Assembly (NCBI RefSeq): GCF_030345715.1
Contig: NZ_JAUASX010000007.1
Location: forward strand, 124,001 to 188,000
Length of the DNA stretch: 64,000 nt
From: Solimonas sp. SE-A11
GTDB taxonomy: Bacteria; Pseudomonadota; Gammaproteobacteria; Nevskiales; Nevskiaceae
Direction: 5' to 3'
Shown: positions 8,878 to 17,229 of the stretch, one piece after another
Layout of the letters: each line of letters starts with the position of its first letter
Position numbering within the stretch: position 1 is the first letter of the stretch
Notes under the pieces: generated by a model
Told to the model about the DNA's origin: nothing
Databases searched by the model: none
What the model saw: only the letters and a program-made list of their open reading frames with translations
Position numbers and translations under genes: made by a program

Positions 8878-9264
8878 ATGTCCGACACGCTCACACAGGG
8901 CATCCGCATCATCGTGCGCCCGCAGTACGTGGCCGACCAGTCCGATCCGGCCGCCAACCACTGGCTGTTCGCGTACCACATCACCATCCGCAACGAGGGC
9001 GAGCGCACCGTGCAGCTGCTTTCCCGCCACTGGGTCATCACCAACGGCGAGGGCCACGTGGAGGAAGTGCGCGGCCCCGGCGTGGTCGGCTACCAGCCCG
9101 TGCTGCAGCCCGGCGAACAGTTCCAGTACACCAGCGGCTGCCCCCTGGGCACGCCGGTGGGCACCATGCACGGCGAGTTCAACATGGTCGTATCGGAGAC
9201 CAGCGAGTCCTTCGACGCGATGATCAACCCGTTCACGCTGGCGGCACCGCGGGCCCTGAACTAG
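8878..9264 (+). CDS. apaG: ApaG domain protein
   Basis: 128-residue immunoglobulin-like fold protein. It shows the family's YHITIRNEG, LLSRHWVITN, VEEVRGPGVVGYQP and GTMHGEF motifs. In enterics apaG mutants affect Co2+/Mg2+ handling, but the biochemical activity is not settled. It is probably co-transcribed with sufT (10-base gap). Confidence 0.96.
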   Translation: MSDTLTQGIRIIVRPQYVADQSDPAANHWLFAYHITIRNEGERTVQLLSRHWVITNGEGHVEEVRGPGVVGYQPVLQPGEQFQYTSGCPLGTPVGTMHGEFNMVVSETSESFDAMINPFTLAAPRALN

Positions 9265-9274
9265 CGGTATCCCT

Positions 9275-9301
9275 GTAGGAGCGGCTGTCAGTCGCTCCTA
9301 C
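9275..9301. repeat. REP-like palindrome between apaG and the OYE gene
   Basis: Nine-base arms GTAGGAGCG and CGCTCCTAC around a 9-base centre, 10 bases after the apaG stop and 10 bases before the end of the convergent OYE gene. It has the TAGGAGC core found in other convergent gaps here and may stop transcription from both sides. Confidence 0.75.
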
Positions 9302-9311
9302 GAGCCCTGGT

Positions 9312-10610
9312 TTACGCAGAACCGATCTTGCCCCGCCGCAACTTCAGCGCCGTCCCCAGCTCCGCCACCCAGTAGCGCAAGAAGGACCCGAACACGCCCA
9401 GGTCCAGCCGCGGCGGCTTGCCGTCGGCCAGCCGGTAGAGTTGGTGGTAGTACCAACCCTGCCCGCCCAGCACGTTGATCAGCTTCAGCAGCAGCACCGG
9501 CGAGGTCGGCGACAGCAGGCCGCTGTCGGCCATCACCAGCTGCTTCTCGTAGGTGGGCGTCTGCTTCATCGCGCCGCTGAGCAGCTGCCTGGGCACATCC
9601 GGATGCGTGCACAGCGGGCGCCCCAGGCCGATCACGTCCACGTCGCCGCCCTGCAACGCCAGCTCCATGCCGTCCGCGGTGCGGAAGCCGCCCGTCACCA
9701 TCAGCGGCATGCGTGCCACCTTGCGGATCGCCTCGGCATAGTCGAGGAAATAGGCCTCGCGCAGCTTGGTGGACTCGCGGCGCGGCGTCGCATCCTCGGC
9801 ACGGCCTTCGAATCCCAACAGGCGCGGCTGCTCGTAGGTACCGCCGGAAATTTCCAGCAGGTCCACCCCTTCGCCGTTGAGCAGTTGCACCACTTGCAGG
9901 CAGTCCTCGTGACTGAAGCCGCCCTTGCGGAAGTCGTCGGAGTTCAGCTTGATGCCGATGGGGAAGTCGGCCCCCACCGCCTTGCGCGTGGCACGCACCG
10001 CCTCAATGAGAAAACGCGAGCGGTTCTGGATGCTGCCGCCCCAGGCGTCCGTGCGGCGATTGGTCACCGGCGACAGGAAGGAGCTCAGCAGGTAGCCATG
10101 CGCGGCGTGAATCTGCACGCCGGTGAAGCCGGTCTCGCGCGCCGTGACGGCCACCCGGGCAAAGCGCTGGATGAAATCGAGAATCTCCTCCTCCGCCAGT
10201 GGGCGGGGGCGGCCGTAGCCACCGAGCAGGTCCAACTGCACGTCGGAAGGCCCCATGGGGTAGCTGACCACGTAGCGCGGCGACTGGCGCCCGGCGTGCG
10301 AGACCTGCATCCACAGCTGGTTCCCGGCCACCGTGCCGGCCCGGGCCCAGGCGCGCAGCTCGTCCAGCCCGCCGTTACCGTCGATGGCGACATTGCCCGG
10401 CCGCTCCAGCACGCGGCGATCGATCATCACGTTGCCGGTGATCAGCAGCCCCGCTCCACCCTCGCTCCAGCGCCGGTACAGCGTGGCATGGCGCGGCGTC
10501 GCCCGCAGCAGCGGATCCGCCAGGCCCTCGGTCATCGCCGCCTTGCACAGGCGGTTGGGCAGCGTCACGCCGCAGGGAAGCTTGAAGGGCTGGGCCAGCA
10601 GGGCGGTCAT
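9312..10610 (-). CDS. NADH:flavin oxidoreductase / Old Yellow Enzyme family
   Basis: 432-residue TIM-barrel FMN enzyme. CKAAMTEGLAD near the N-terminus, QVSHAGRQ, and IHAAHGYLLSSFLSP with TNRRTD downstream are the classic OYE signatures; VTGGFR and GLGRPL form the phosphate-binding end. It lacks the C-terminal Fe-S/FAD extension of 2,4-dienoyl-CoA reductase, so it is a single-domain ene-reductase. The substrate cannot be told. A perfect TetR-type palindrome sits directly upstream, implying induction by a small molecule. Confidence 0.92.
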   Translation of the reverse strand: MTALLAQPFKLPCGVTLPNRLCKAAMTEGLADPLLRATPRHATLYRRWSEGGAGLLITGNVMIDRRVLERPGNVAIDGNGGLDELRAWARAGTVAGNQLWMQVSHAGRQSPRYVVSYPMGPSDVQLDLLGGYGRPRPLAEEEILDFIQRFARVAVTARETGFTGVQIHAAHGYLLSSFLSPVTNRRTDAWGGSIQNRSRFLIEAVRATRKAVGADFPIGIKLNSDDFRKGGFSHEDCLQVVQLLNGEGVDLLEISGGTYEQPRLLGFEGRAEDATPRRESTKLREAYFLDYAEAIRKVARMPLMVTGGFRTADGMELALQGGDVDVIGLGRPLCTHPDVPRQLLSGAMKQTPTYEKQLVMADSGLLSPTSPVLLLKLINVLGGQGWYYHQLYRLADGKPPRLDLGVFGSFLRYWVAELGTALKLRRGKIGSA

Positions 10611-10624
10611 CGTGGAATCTCCTC

Positions 10625-10648
10625 GTTACATACCAAATAGTATGTAAC
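10625..10648 (-). promoter_or_regulatory. TetR/AcrR-type operator upstream of the OYE gene
   Basis: Perfect dyad: half-sites GTTACATAC and GTATGTAAC around 6 AT-rich bases, 15 bases before the OYE start codon. The TACATAC half-site resembles known AcrR operators. It overlaps where the promoter or leader must be, so a bound repressor would block expression. No regulator gene is adjacent. Confidence 0.75.
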
Positions 10649-10739
10649 TGCTCCCCAGGATGGCAAGTCGATCCCTGTCACCCCGCGGAGTGGGTGGTAG
10701 TCTGCGGGTATCGTTCGTCAAAGGCCCGAGATCGCTTCG

Positions 10740-11294
10740 ATGAGAGCCGCAATCCTGCTTGCCGTCGCACTGCTGGCGGCCTGCAGCACCCTGGATCGTC
10801 GCAGCTACTACCAGCCGGTCGCTGAGCCGGCGCAGCTGTCGGGGCCGGAGCGCCTGCCCTGTGGATTCGCGAACCTGGGGGGAGGCCCCACCACCTACGA
10901 GCACGACGATGGTGTCTCCAGGTTCTCCATTTCCGCAGGCCAGGATGTACATCCGTATCTGTTCGGGCCCTGGTTCATTTCCGTCATCCCCGTATTCCCG
11001 ATCACCTGGATCGCCGAGCTTTTCATCGATGACCGCCTGGTGGTCCACCTTGTGCGTCATGAGGGCGGAGTGGATCCTCTGGGGGCCCGCTTCGTTGCAC
11101 GCATCGGCGACAAGGATCTGCCGGCTCAAACCAGGATGCTCGGCCGGGACCGGATGGAACTGACCTTTCCCGTCAGGGATTCCGAGACGAAGGACTTCGT
11201 TCTCATGGGAGAACTGGACGGGAAGCCGCTGCTGAGCCTGCCATTCAAGCGGACCGCCCGATGGGCGTGGACCCAGTGGACGCCCAACTGCTGA
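10740..11294 (+). CDS. Hypothetical lipoprotein
   Basis: 184 residues with a lipoprotein signal peptide (lipobox LLAAC, Cys near 15). The mature part has one hydrophobic stretch (PWFISVIPVFPITWIAELFI, about 77-96) flanked by polar beta-rich sequence. I do not recognise a family. It is transcribed divergently from the OYE gene and shares the intergenic region that contains the palindromic operator, so it could belong to the same regulon. Confidence 0.75.
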   Translation: MRAAILLAVALLAACSTLDRRSYYQPVAEPAQLSGPERLPCGFANLGGGPTTYEHDDGVSRFSISAGQDVHPYLFGPWFISVIPVFPITWIAELFIDDRLVVHLVRHEGGVDPLGARFVARIGDKDLPAQTRMLGRDRMELTFPVRDSETKDFVLMGELDGKPLLSLPFKRTARWAWTQWTPNC

Positions 11295-11401
11295 ACAGCC
11301 GTTGATCCCCGCGTGCGATCCCTTGCCGCCCCTCAACTGCGGTTGCCGCGTGGCGCCCAGCGGTTAATCTAGCGCTCCCCAGCACAGCCGAGAGCCGGAC
11401 C

Positions 11402-11950
11402 ATGACGCAGCTCCAGAACATCCCCGTGAAGAACATCGACGGCTCGGCCGCCAGCCTGGCCGACTACGGCGGCAAGGTGCTGCTGGTGGTCAACGTCGCT
11501 TCCAAGTGCGGCCTCACGCCGCAGTACGCTGGCCTGGAGAAGCTTTACCAGGGCCAGCAGGCGCAGGGGCTGGAAGTGCTGGGCTTTCCGGCCAACAATT
11601 TCATGGGGCAGGAGCCCGGCGCAGACGCCGAGATCAAGGATTTCTGCTCCACCACCTACGACGTGCACTTCCCTCTGTTCTCCAAGATCTCGGTCAAGGG
11701 CGCGGACCAGCATCCGCTCTACGCCGCGCTGACCGGCGCGCAGCCCAAGGCCGTGGGCGCCGAGCCCTTCCGCGAGAACATGAAGCGCTACGGCATCGAC
11801 GCGCCGGATGACGGCAACGTGATGTGGAACTTCGAAAAGTTCCTGGTCGGCCGCAACGGCGAGGTGGTGGGCCGCTTCGCGCCGGACGTGACGGCGGAAG
11901 ACCCGCGCCTGGTGGCGGCGGTCGAGGCGGAACTGGCGAAGAAGGCCTAG
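11402..11950 (+). CDS. Glutathione peroxidase (thiol peroxidase type)
   Basis: 182 residues. The peroxidatic cysteine is Cys36 in NVASKCGLT, where mammalian enzymes have selenocysteine. GFPANNFMGQEP and WNFEKFLVG supply the Gln and Trp/Asn of the catalytic tetrad. It detoxifies peroxides using thioredoxin or glutathione. Its stop codon overlaps the stop of the convergent membrane-protein gene. Confidence 0.95.
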   Translation: MTQLQNIPVKNIDGSAASLADYGGKVLLVVNVASKCGLTPQYAGLEKLYQGQQAQGLEVLGFPANNFMGQEPGADAEIKDFCSTTYDVHFPLFSKISVKGADQHPLYAALTGAQPKAVGAEPFRENMKRYGIDAPDDGNVMWNFEKFLVGRNGEVVGRFAPDVTAEDPRLVAAVEAELAKKA

Positions 11951-12357
11951 TAGAAAGCCGCGGGGAAGCGCTGTCTCAACCACAGCGCCGGCCCCAGGAT
12001 CACGGCGGACACCACCGCGTCCAGCACGATCCCCGCCGGGAACCCGGCCTGCCCGCACAGCCAGGCATCCAGCGGCGCCCAGCACAGCACGCTGAGGATC
12101 AGCGCGTCGCAGCCCCAGCGCTCTCGGCGCAGCACGCCATGGCGCACCACGAAGAAGGCCAGCATGCCCCAGGCGGCAAGGGTGGGGCCAAATACGCGCG
12201 ACCAGAAGCGCGCCGCCTCGGCGGACTCGGCATAGGGCATCTGCGCCAGCACGCCGGGCATCCAGGGCAAGGCGAAGGGCATGGCAAGGCCCAGGGCGAC
12301 ATGGCCGGCGGCGAGCAGCAGCAGCAACTGGCCCAGGCGACGCTCGGCCCCGCTCAT
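11947..12357 (-). CDS. Small integral membrane protein, unknown function
   Basis: 136 residues with about four hydrophobic segments (near 8-30, 55-72, 84-100 and 108-126). No domain recognised. Its ATG overlaps the mutM stop codon (ATGA), so it is translationally coupled to mutM and ends the leftward operon. The last 3 bases overlap the end of the convergent glutathione peroxidase gene. Confidence 0.78.
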   Translation of the reverse strand: MSGAERRLGQLLLLLAAGHVALGLAMPFALPWMPGVLAQMPYAESAEAARFWSRVFGPTLAAWGMLAFFVVRHGVLRRERWGCDALILSVLCWAPLDAWLCGQAGFPAGIVLDAVVSAVILGPALWLRQRFPAAFY

Positions 12358-13172
12358 TTCTGGCAGCCGGGGCAGAAGCAGGACGAACGCTGGCCGATCA
12401 CCAGGCGCTTGATCGCCGTGCCGCAGACCAGGCAGGCCTCGCCCTCGCGGCCGTAGACGTAGAGCTTCTGCTGGAAGTAGCCGGATGCACCATCCGCCCC
12501 CGCGAAGTCGCGCAGCGTGGTACCGCCCTGCTCGATCGCCGCCGCCAGCACCTCGCGGATCTTCTCCGCCAGCAGCTGGTACTGCACACGCGTGACACGG
12601 CCGGCAGCGCGGCCCGGACGCAGGCCGGCGCGGAACAGCGCCTCGGCGGCGTAGATGTTGCCGGCGCCCACCACCACGCGCCCATCCATGACGAAGTTCT
12701 TCAGCGGCGCGCTGCGTCCGCGCGACAGCGCGAACAGGTAGTCGCCGCTGAATTCCTCGGAGAAAGGTTCCGGCCCCATGCCGGCGAGCAGTTCATGCGT
12801 GGCTTCCGCAGCCACCCAGAGCAGCACGGCGCCGAAGCGCCGCGGGTCGTGGTAACGCAGCAGCACGCCGCCTTCCAGCTCGATATCGACATGGTCGTGC
12901 TTGCGCAGCGGGTGTCCCGGCTGCAGGACCAGCAAGCGGCCGGTCATGCCCAGGTGCACGATCAGGCGATCGCCGTTGTCCAGGTGCAGCAGCAGGTACT
13001 TGCCGCGGCGCGAGGTGGACTCGATGCGCCGGCCGCGCAGCAGCGCCGGCAGGTTCTTCGGCACCGGCCAGCGCAGGCGCGCATCGCGCACCGTGACCTG
13101 CCCGATGCGACGGCCCAGGACGTGCGGCTCGACGCCGCGGCGTACGGTCTCGACTTCGGGCAGTTCCGGCAT
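12354..13172 (-). CDS. mutM: Formamidopyrimidine-DNA glycosylase MutM (Fpg)
   Basis: Removes 8-oxoguanine and other oxidised purines from DNA. At 272 residues the length is standard. The mature N-terminus PELPEVET provides catalytic Pro2 and Glu3. VVGAGNIYAAEALF and the C-terminal zinc finger (CLVC and CFCPGC, two CxxC pairs) are intact. It lies 14 bases after the DUF4340 gene of the Gld-type transporter operon, an unusual neighbour for a repair enzyme. Confidence 0.97.
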   Translation of the reverse strand: MPELPEVETVRRGVEPHVLGRRIGQVTVRDARLRWPVPKNLPALLRGRRIESTSRRGKYLLLHLDNGDRLIVHLGMTGRLLVLQPGHPLRKHDHVDIELEGGVLLRYHDPRRFGAVLLWVAAEATHELLAGMGPEPFSEEFSGDYLFALSRGRSAPLKNFVMDGRVVVGAGNIYAAEALFRAGLRPGRAAGRVTRVQYQLLAEKIREVLAAAIEQGGTTLRDFAGADGASGYFQQKLYVYGREGEACLVCGTAIKRLVIGQRSSCFCPGCQK

Positions 13173-13186
13173 GGGGTCAGCGCCGG

Positions 13187-14074
13187 TTACAGCTTCGGCA
13201 GGGCCGGCGTGGCGCCGGCCGGCGGCGCGACAGCCGCCTTGCGCAGCTGCAGCAGTTCGGTCTCCAGCGCCTTCGACAGCACGTAGCGCACCTTCAGGTC
13301 CGGATTGGCCAGCACCACCTGCGGATCGCGCTCGGCGACGATGAGGCGCAGCTCGCGGCCGTCCTTGAGCGTGATCTTCACCGTCTCGCCCTGCGAACCC
13401 TCGGGCAGGTCGGCGGCCATCCACATGGCGCGTGCATCCTTCCAGGCATGGGCCAGCTTCTGCGGCGCGTCGGCGCTGATGTCCGGCTGCAGCGGCGCGG
13501 CATCCCAGCGCTTGCCGTCGGCCCCGAGCACCACGCTGACTCCGGAGGGCAGCTCGATCTTCACGATCTCCGCATCCGCCGGCACCGGCGGCTTGGCCAC
13601 CAGGTCGGAATAGTCGGCGTCCAGCGCAGCGCTGGGCGGATCATCCACCAGCGCCACTTCGCCACCGGTCAGCACATAGCGCCGCGCCTCGATCGGCTCC
13701 TGCGCGCCGAAGTCCAGCGCCTCGTCGTTGAGCGTGATGCGGTAAGCCGGCGGCGCGAGGCCGAGATCGGCCAGCTTCACCTCGGCCAGCGGCAGCTTGC
13801 GCTTGGCGCCCAGCGCGGCGAGGTTGGTCAGCGCCGAAACCTCCAGCTCGTCGGTGTCGGCCTTCACCGGCTCCACGATCCTCCAGGCGCTGCCCTGCTT
13901 CTCCAGCACCACCTTCGGGTGGCCCGGATGCTCCAGCGCGATGCGCGTCAGTGCATCGGGCTTCAGCGCCGTCAACGGTACCGCCGGCTCTTCCTTCTTC
14001 TGGCTGAAGTACACGCCGGCGCCGAGACCGGCGACGGCGACCAGCAGCAGCAGGTTCAGATGCGTGCGTTTCAT
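13187..14074 (-). CDS. DUF4340 domain protein of Gld-type ABC cluster
   Basis: 295 residues. One N-terminal membrane anchor (LNLLLLVAVAGLGAGVYF) is followed by repeated beta-rich DUF4340 segments (the SAWRIVEPV..A...EVSALTNLAALGA pattern is typical). DUF4340 proteins regularly follow GldG-like genes in bacterial ABC export clusters and are thought to act in the periplasm beside GldG; the substrate is unknown. It starts 14 bases after gldG. Confidence 0.88.
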   Translation of the reverse strand: MKRTHLNLLLLVAVAGLGAGVYFSQKKEEPAVPLTALKPDALTRIALEHPGHPKVVLEKQGSAWRIVEPVKADTDELEVSALTNLAALGAKRKLPLAEVKLADLGLAPPAYRITLNDEALDFGAQEPIEARRYVLTGGEVALVDDPPSAALDADYSDLVAKPPVPADAEIVKIELPSGVSVVLGADGKRWDAAPLQPDISADAPQKLAHAWKDARAMWMAADLPEGSQGETVKITLKDGRELRLIVAERDPQVVLANPDLKVRYVLSKALETELLQLRKAAVAPPAGATPALPKL

Positions 14075-14088
14075 CGATTCGGCTCTGC

Positions 14089-15435
14089 TCAACGACGGCG
14101 GCGGATCATCCAGCGCGCCACGCCCCAGCCCAGCAGGCCCAGCGGCAGCAGCAGCACGAACACGGCGGCGATGGTGGTCAGCGCCCAGCCCGGCAGCAGC
14201 AGCGAGGTGTCCGGCGCCTTGGGCACGTCCACGTTCAGCTGCGCGTCGCGAGAGGCCAGCCACTGCACCAGGTTCAGGCCCAGCTGCTGGTTGCCCACTT
14301 CGCCCAGGTAGGCGTTGGCCAGGAAGTCGGCGTCGCCGATGGCGGCGACACGCTGCGTCACCGTCTTGTCACCCTCGCCCTTGCGCTCGCGCGTCAGGGT
14401 CAGGCCGACGGTCAGCGGGCCGTGGATGTCCTTGTCATCCAGCGCGACGCTGCCGCCGCTGATGTCGCCGGTCTCCAGCCAGGCGGCCTCGGAGCTGATC
14501 AGCAGCGGCGCCAGCGACCAGCCGGCGGCGGGGTTGCCTACCAGCGAGCGCGCGAAGGGGAACAGGGTGATCTGGTCGAAGCCCTGCGTCACCGGGTTCT
14601 TCGGGTAGCCCACCGCGGCGAAGAAGCCCGGGTGGCCGGTGCCGATCACCTGGTACTCCGGCATGATCGCCACGCCTTCCTGCCAGGCGATGCCCAGGGC
14701 CTGGGCCAGCGGGTCGATGCCGGCAGGAGCTTCCGGATCGGCCAGCCACAGCAGGTTACCGCCGCGCTCGACGTATTCCTTCAGCTGCTGCGCTTCACCC
14801 GCCAGTGGTTGCTTGCCCGGCGAGGCGATCACCAGCACGCTGGTGTTATCGGGGATGCGCCCTTCCTTGACCAGGTTGAGGCCGCGGACCTTCAGCCCCT
14901 TGTCGCGCAGCACCTGCGCGAAACGGCCCAGCGCCGCCGGATTCTCCGGATCATTCCAGCCACGCTCGTCGTGGCCTTCCAGGAACACCACCCACTGCTC
15001 GCCGCCATAGGCCAGTCGCTGCAGCGTGCTGGTCACCACCGGCTCGGTGGTGGCGCGCAGGCTCTCGCGGCGGCCCTGATAGTCCACCACGATCTCGCCC
15101 ATCGACGAGATGTTGTACTCCTTGACCTTCTGCGGATTGGCGGAGGGATCGATGAACTCGATGCGGATGTCGGCCTTGGCGCGGGTATAGCGCCCCATGT
15201 CGGTCTCGATCGAGCGCCGCACGTCGGCGCCCGATGGCGCGAACACGGTGATGACGATCGGGCCCGGCATGGCCTGGAGCTGCTTGAGGCTGGCCTCGGT
15301 CAGCGTGTTGCGGTTGCCGGCGGTCCAGTCGAACTCGGTCTTGTAGCGTGCGCTGAGCACGCCGATCAGCACAATGGCGGCCAGGAACAGCAGGCCGCTG
15401 ATGATTTGCTGGATGAGGGTCTGTTTCCTGGTCAT
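14089..15435 (-). CDS. GldG-like auxiliary component of an ABC transporter
   Basis: 448 residues with an N-terminal membrane helix (ISGLLFLAAIVLIGVL), a long periplasmic ABC_transp_aux domain (ITVFAPSG near 63, VVFLEGHDERG, LLWLADPEAP) and a C-terminal helix followed by a basic tail (WGVARWMIRRRR). In Flavobacteria GldG works with GldA and GldF in gliding/secretion; in Proteobacteria the cargo is not known. The gene sits 10 bases after the permease gene. Confidence 0.9.
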   Translation of the reverse strand: MTRKQTLIQQIISGLLFLAAIVLIGVLSARYKTEFDWTAGNRNTLTEASLKQLQAMPGPIVITVFAPSGADVRRSIETDMGRYTRAKADIRIEFIDPSANPQKVKEYNISSMGEIVVDYQGRRESLRATTEPVVTSTLQRLAYGGEQWVVFLEGHDERGWNDPENPAALGRFAQVLRDKGLKVRGLNLVKEGRIPDNTSVLVIASPGKQPLAGEAQQLKEYVERGGNLLWLADPEAPAGIDPLAQALGIAWQEGVAIMPEYQVIGTGHPGFFAAVGYPKNPVTQGFDQITLFPFARSLVGNPAAGWSLAPLLISSEAAWLETGDISGGSVALDDKDIHGPLTVGLTLTRERKGEGDKTVTQRVAAIGDADFLANAYLGEVGNQQLGLNLVQWLASRDAQLNVDVPKAPDTSLLLPGWALTTIAAVFVLLLPLGLLGWGVARWMIRRRR

Positions 15436-15445
15436 GGTCTTGTTC

Positions 15446-16195
15446 TTAGTTGCGTTCCATGTCGAGGCGCTGGACGGTCAGCCACAGGAACAGGCCGCTG
15501 AACAGCAGGTAGTAGACGATGTCGGCACTGTTGAAAATGCCGCGACGCAGGCTGTCGTAGTGCCCGATCAGGGAGAGGTAGTTGAAGACGTCGCGGAACG
15601 GGATGCTGTCGTTGTAGCCCAGGATGTTGAGCAGCCAGATCACCAGCAGCAGGCCGAAGCTGCCCACCGCCGCGATGGTCGGCTCGCGCGTCAGCGATGA
15701 CACGAACAGGCCCGCGGAGGCGAAGGTCATCATCATCAGGAACAGGCCCAGCAGGCCGGCGGCCACGCGGCCCCAGTCCAGGTTGGTGCTCCAGTGCAGC
15801 GACAGCGGCATGGCCGCCATCAGCACCACGATGGCCAGGATGAACCCGAGCACGCCCAGGAACTTGCCGAGCACGATCTCGGTGATCGACACCGGCGCCG
15901 AGGTCAGCAGCACCAGCGTGTTGCCCTTGCGCTCCTCGGCGAACACCCGCATGGTCATCAGCGGCATCACCAGCAGCAGCAGGATGGTGGCGAAGCCGTA
16001 CAGCGAACCGGCAACGTAGTCGGACACGCCGATGGTGTCGTCCGGCTGCATGCCGGCGTTGTTGGCATAGTCCACCAGCAGGTTGATGAACACGAAACCC
16101 ATGATGAACTGCACCACCGCCAGCACGGCCCAGGCCAGCGGCGACAGGAAGATGCGCTTCAGCTCGGTGCGCGCGATATTGAGGATGTTGCTCAT
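15446..16195 (-). CDS. ABC-2 type permease (GldF-like)
   Basis: 249 residues with about six membrane helices. The start MSNILNIARTELKRIFLSPLA and the FAEERKGNTLVLLTSAPVS segment are typical of ABC-2/NosY/GldF permeases. The ATG overlaps the stop codon of the ATPase gene (ATGA), so the two products are made in step. Confidence 0.93.
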   Translation of the reverse strand: MSNILNIARTELKRIFLSPLAWAVLAVVQFIMGFVFINLLVDYANNAGMQPDDTIGVSDYVAGSLYGFATILLLLVMPLMTMRVFAEERKGNTLVLLTSAPVSITEIVLGKFLGVLGFILAIVVLMAAMPLSLHWSTNLDWGRVAAGLLGLFLMMMTFASAGLFVSSLTREPTIAAVGSFGLLLVIWLLNILGYNDSIPFRDVFNYLSLIGHYDSLRRGIFNSADIVYYLLFSGLFLWLTVQRLDMERN

Positions 16196-17136
16196 GCGGC
16201 CTCCGCCAGCGCAGCGTCGCGCGAGGTCAGTTCCACGAAGATCTCTTCCAGCGTCTGCGCTTCGGCGCGCAACTCCAGCAGGCCCCAGCCGCCTTCGACG
16301 GCCGTCTTGGCGATCGCCTCGCGCGGATCGGCGTTGCCTTCCACCTCGATGCGGTAGCGGCCCTCGCCCAGCGCCAGCACCCGGCGCACGCCGGCCAGTG
16401 TCTCCAGCGTGCGCGCGTCCGGCAGCTGGCGGAACACAGCGGCGATTGCGCCGAAGCCTGCGGACTTCGCCGAAGCCACCGGCTCGTTGTACACCGCGCG
16501 GCCGCGGTTGATGATCATCACGCGCGAACACACCGCCTGGATCTCCGGCAGGATGTGCGAGGACAGGATCACCGAATGGTTGCGGCCCAGCGCCGCGATC
16601 AGCGAGCGGATCTCGCGGATCTGGATCGGGTCCAGGCCCACGGTGGGCTCATCGAGGATGATCACCGGCGGGCGGTGGATGATGGCCTGAGCCAGGCCCA
16701 CGCGCTGCTGGTAGCCCTTGGACAGATTGCCGATCAGGCGGCGGCTGACATCCGTCAGGCCGCAGTCGCGCTTGGCCGAGGCCACGGCCTCGGGGCGCGC
16801 CTTGCGCGCGATACCATGCAGGCTGGCGCAATAATCCAGGTACTCGTCCACGGTCAGCTCGCCGTAGACCGGCGGCTGCTCGGGCAGGTAGCCCAGCGCG
16901 CGCTTGGCCGCCTTGGCGTCCTCGCGCAGCGACTTGCCGCCGATCAGCACCTCGCCCGCGCTGGGCGCGAGGTTGCCGGTCAGCATCTTCATGGTGGTGG
17001 ACTTGCCGGCGCCGTTGGGACCGAGCAGTCCGAGGATCTCCCCCTTGCGCAGGGTCAGGTGGAGGCCGTCGACGGCAAGCGTCGGGCCGTAGCGTCGCGT
17101 CAGTGCGCGCGCCTCGATGAGGACTTCGCTTTCCAT
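16192..17136 (-). CDS. ABC transporter ATP-binding protein (GldA-like)
   Basis: 314 residues. Walker A GPNGAGKS (about 39-46), signature LSKGYQQR, Walker B VIILDEPT and the H-loop SSH are all intact. A C-terminal extension of about 80 residues (EVEGNADPREA.., ending in LEEIFVELTS) is typical of ABC-2 drug/antibiotic-type ATPases. It is the first gene of the leftward run ATPase-permease-GldG-DUF4340-mutM-membrane protein; its promoter should be in the 93-base gap after 17136. Confidence 0.95.
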   Translation of the reverse strand: MESEVLIEARALTRRYGPTLAVDGLHLTLRKGEILGLLGPNGAGKSTTMKMLTGNLAPSAGEVLIGGKSLREDAKAAKRALGYLPEQPPVYGELTVDEYLDYCASLHGIARKARPEAVASAKRDCGLTDVSRRLIGNLSKGYQQRVGLAQAIIHRPPVIILDEPTVGLDPIQIREIRSLIAALGRNHSVILSSHILPEIQAVCSRVMIINRGRAVYNEPVASAKSAGFGAIAAVFRQLPDARTLETLAGVRRVLALGEGRYRIEVEGNADPREAIAKTAVEGGWGLLELRAEAQTLEEIFVELTSRDAALAEAA

Positions 17137-17229
17137 GGTCTCTTTCTAGGAATGTTGAACCGGGTGTGCCGGGCGCCGCTATGACTGGCGGCCCCAGACC
17201 GGAGTTCCGCGGGGTCGAGGACCGGCCGG

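Noticed and set aside
7515-9044. Extended SIMPL reading frame up to 9044
   Set aside because: The signal peptide begins at ATG 8240. Upstream residues are antisense to sufT and apaG.
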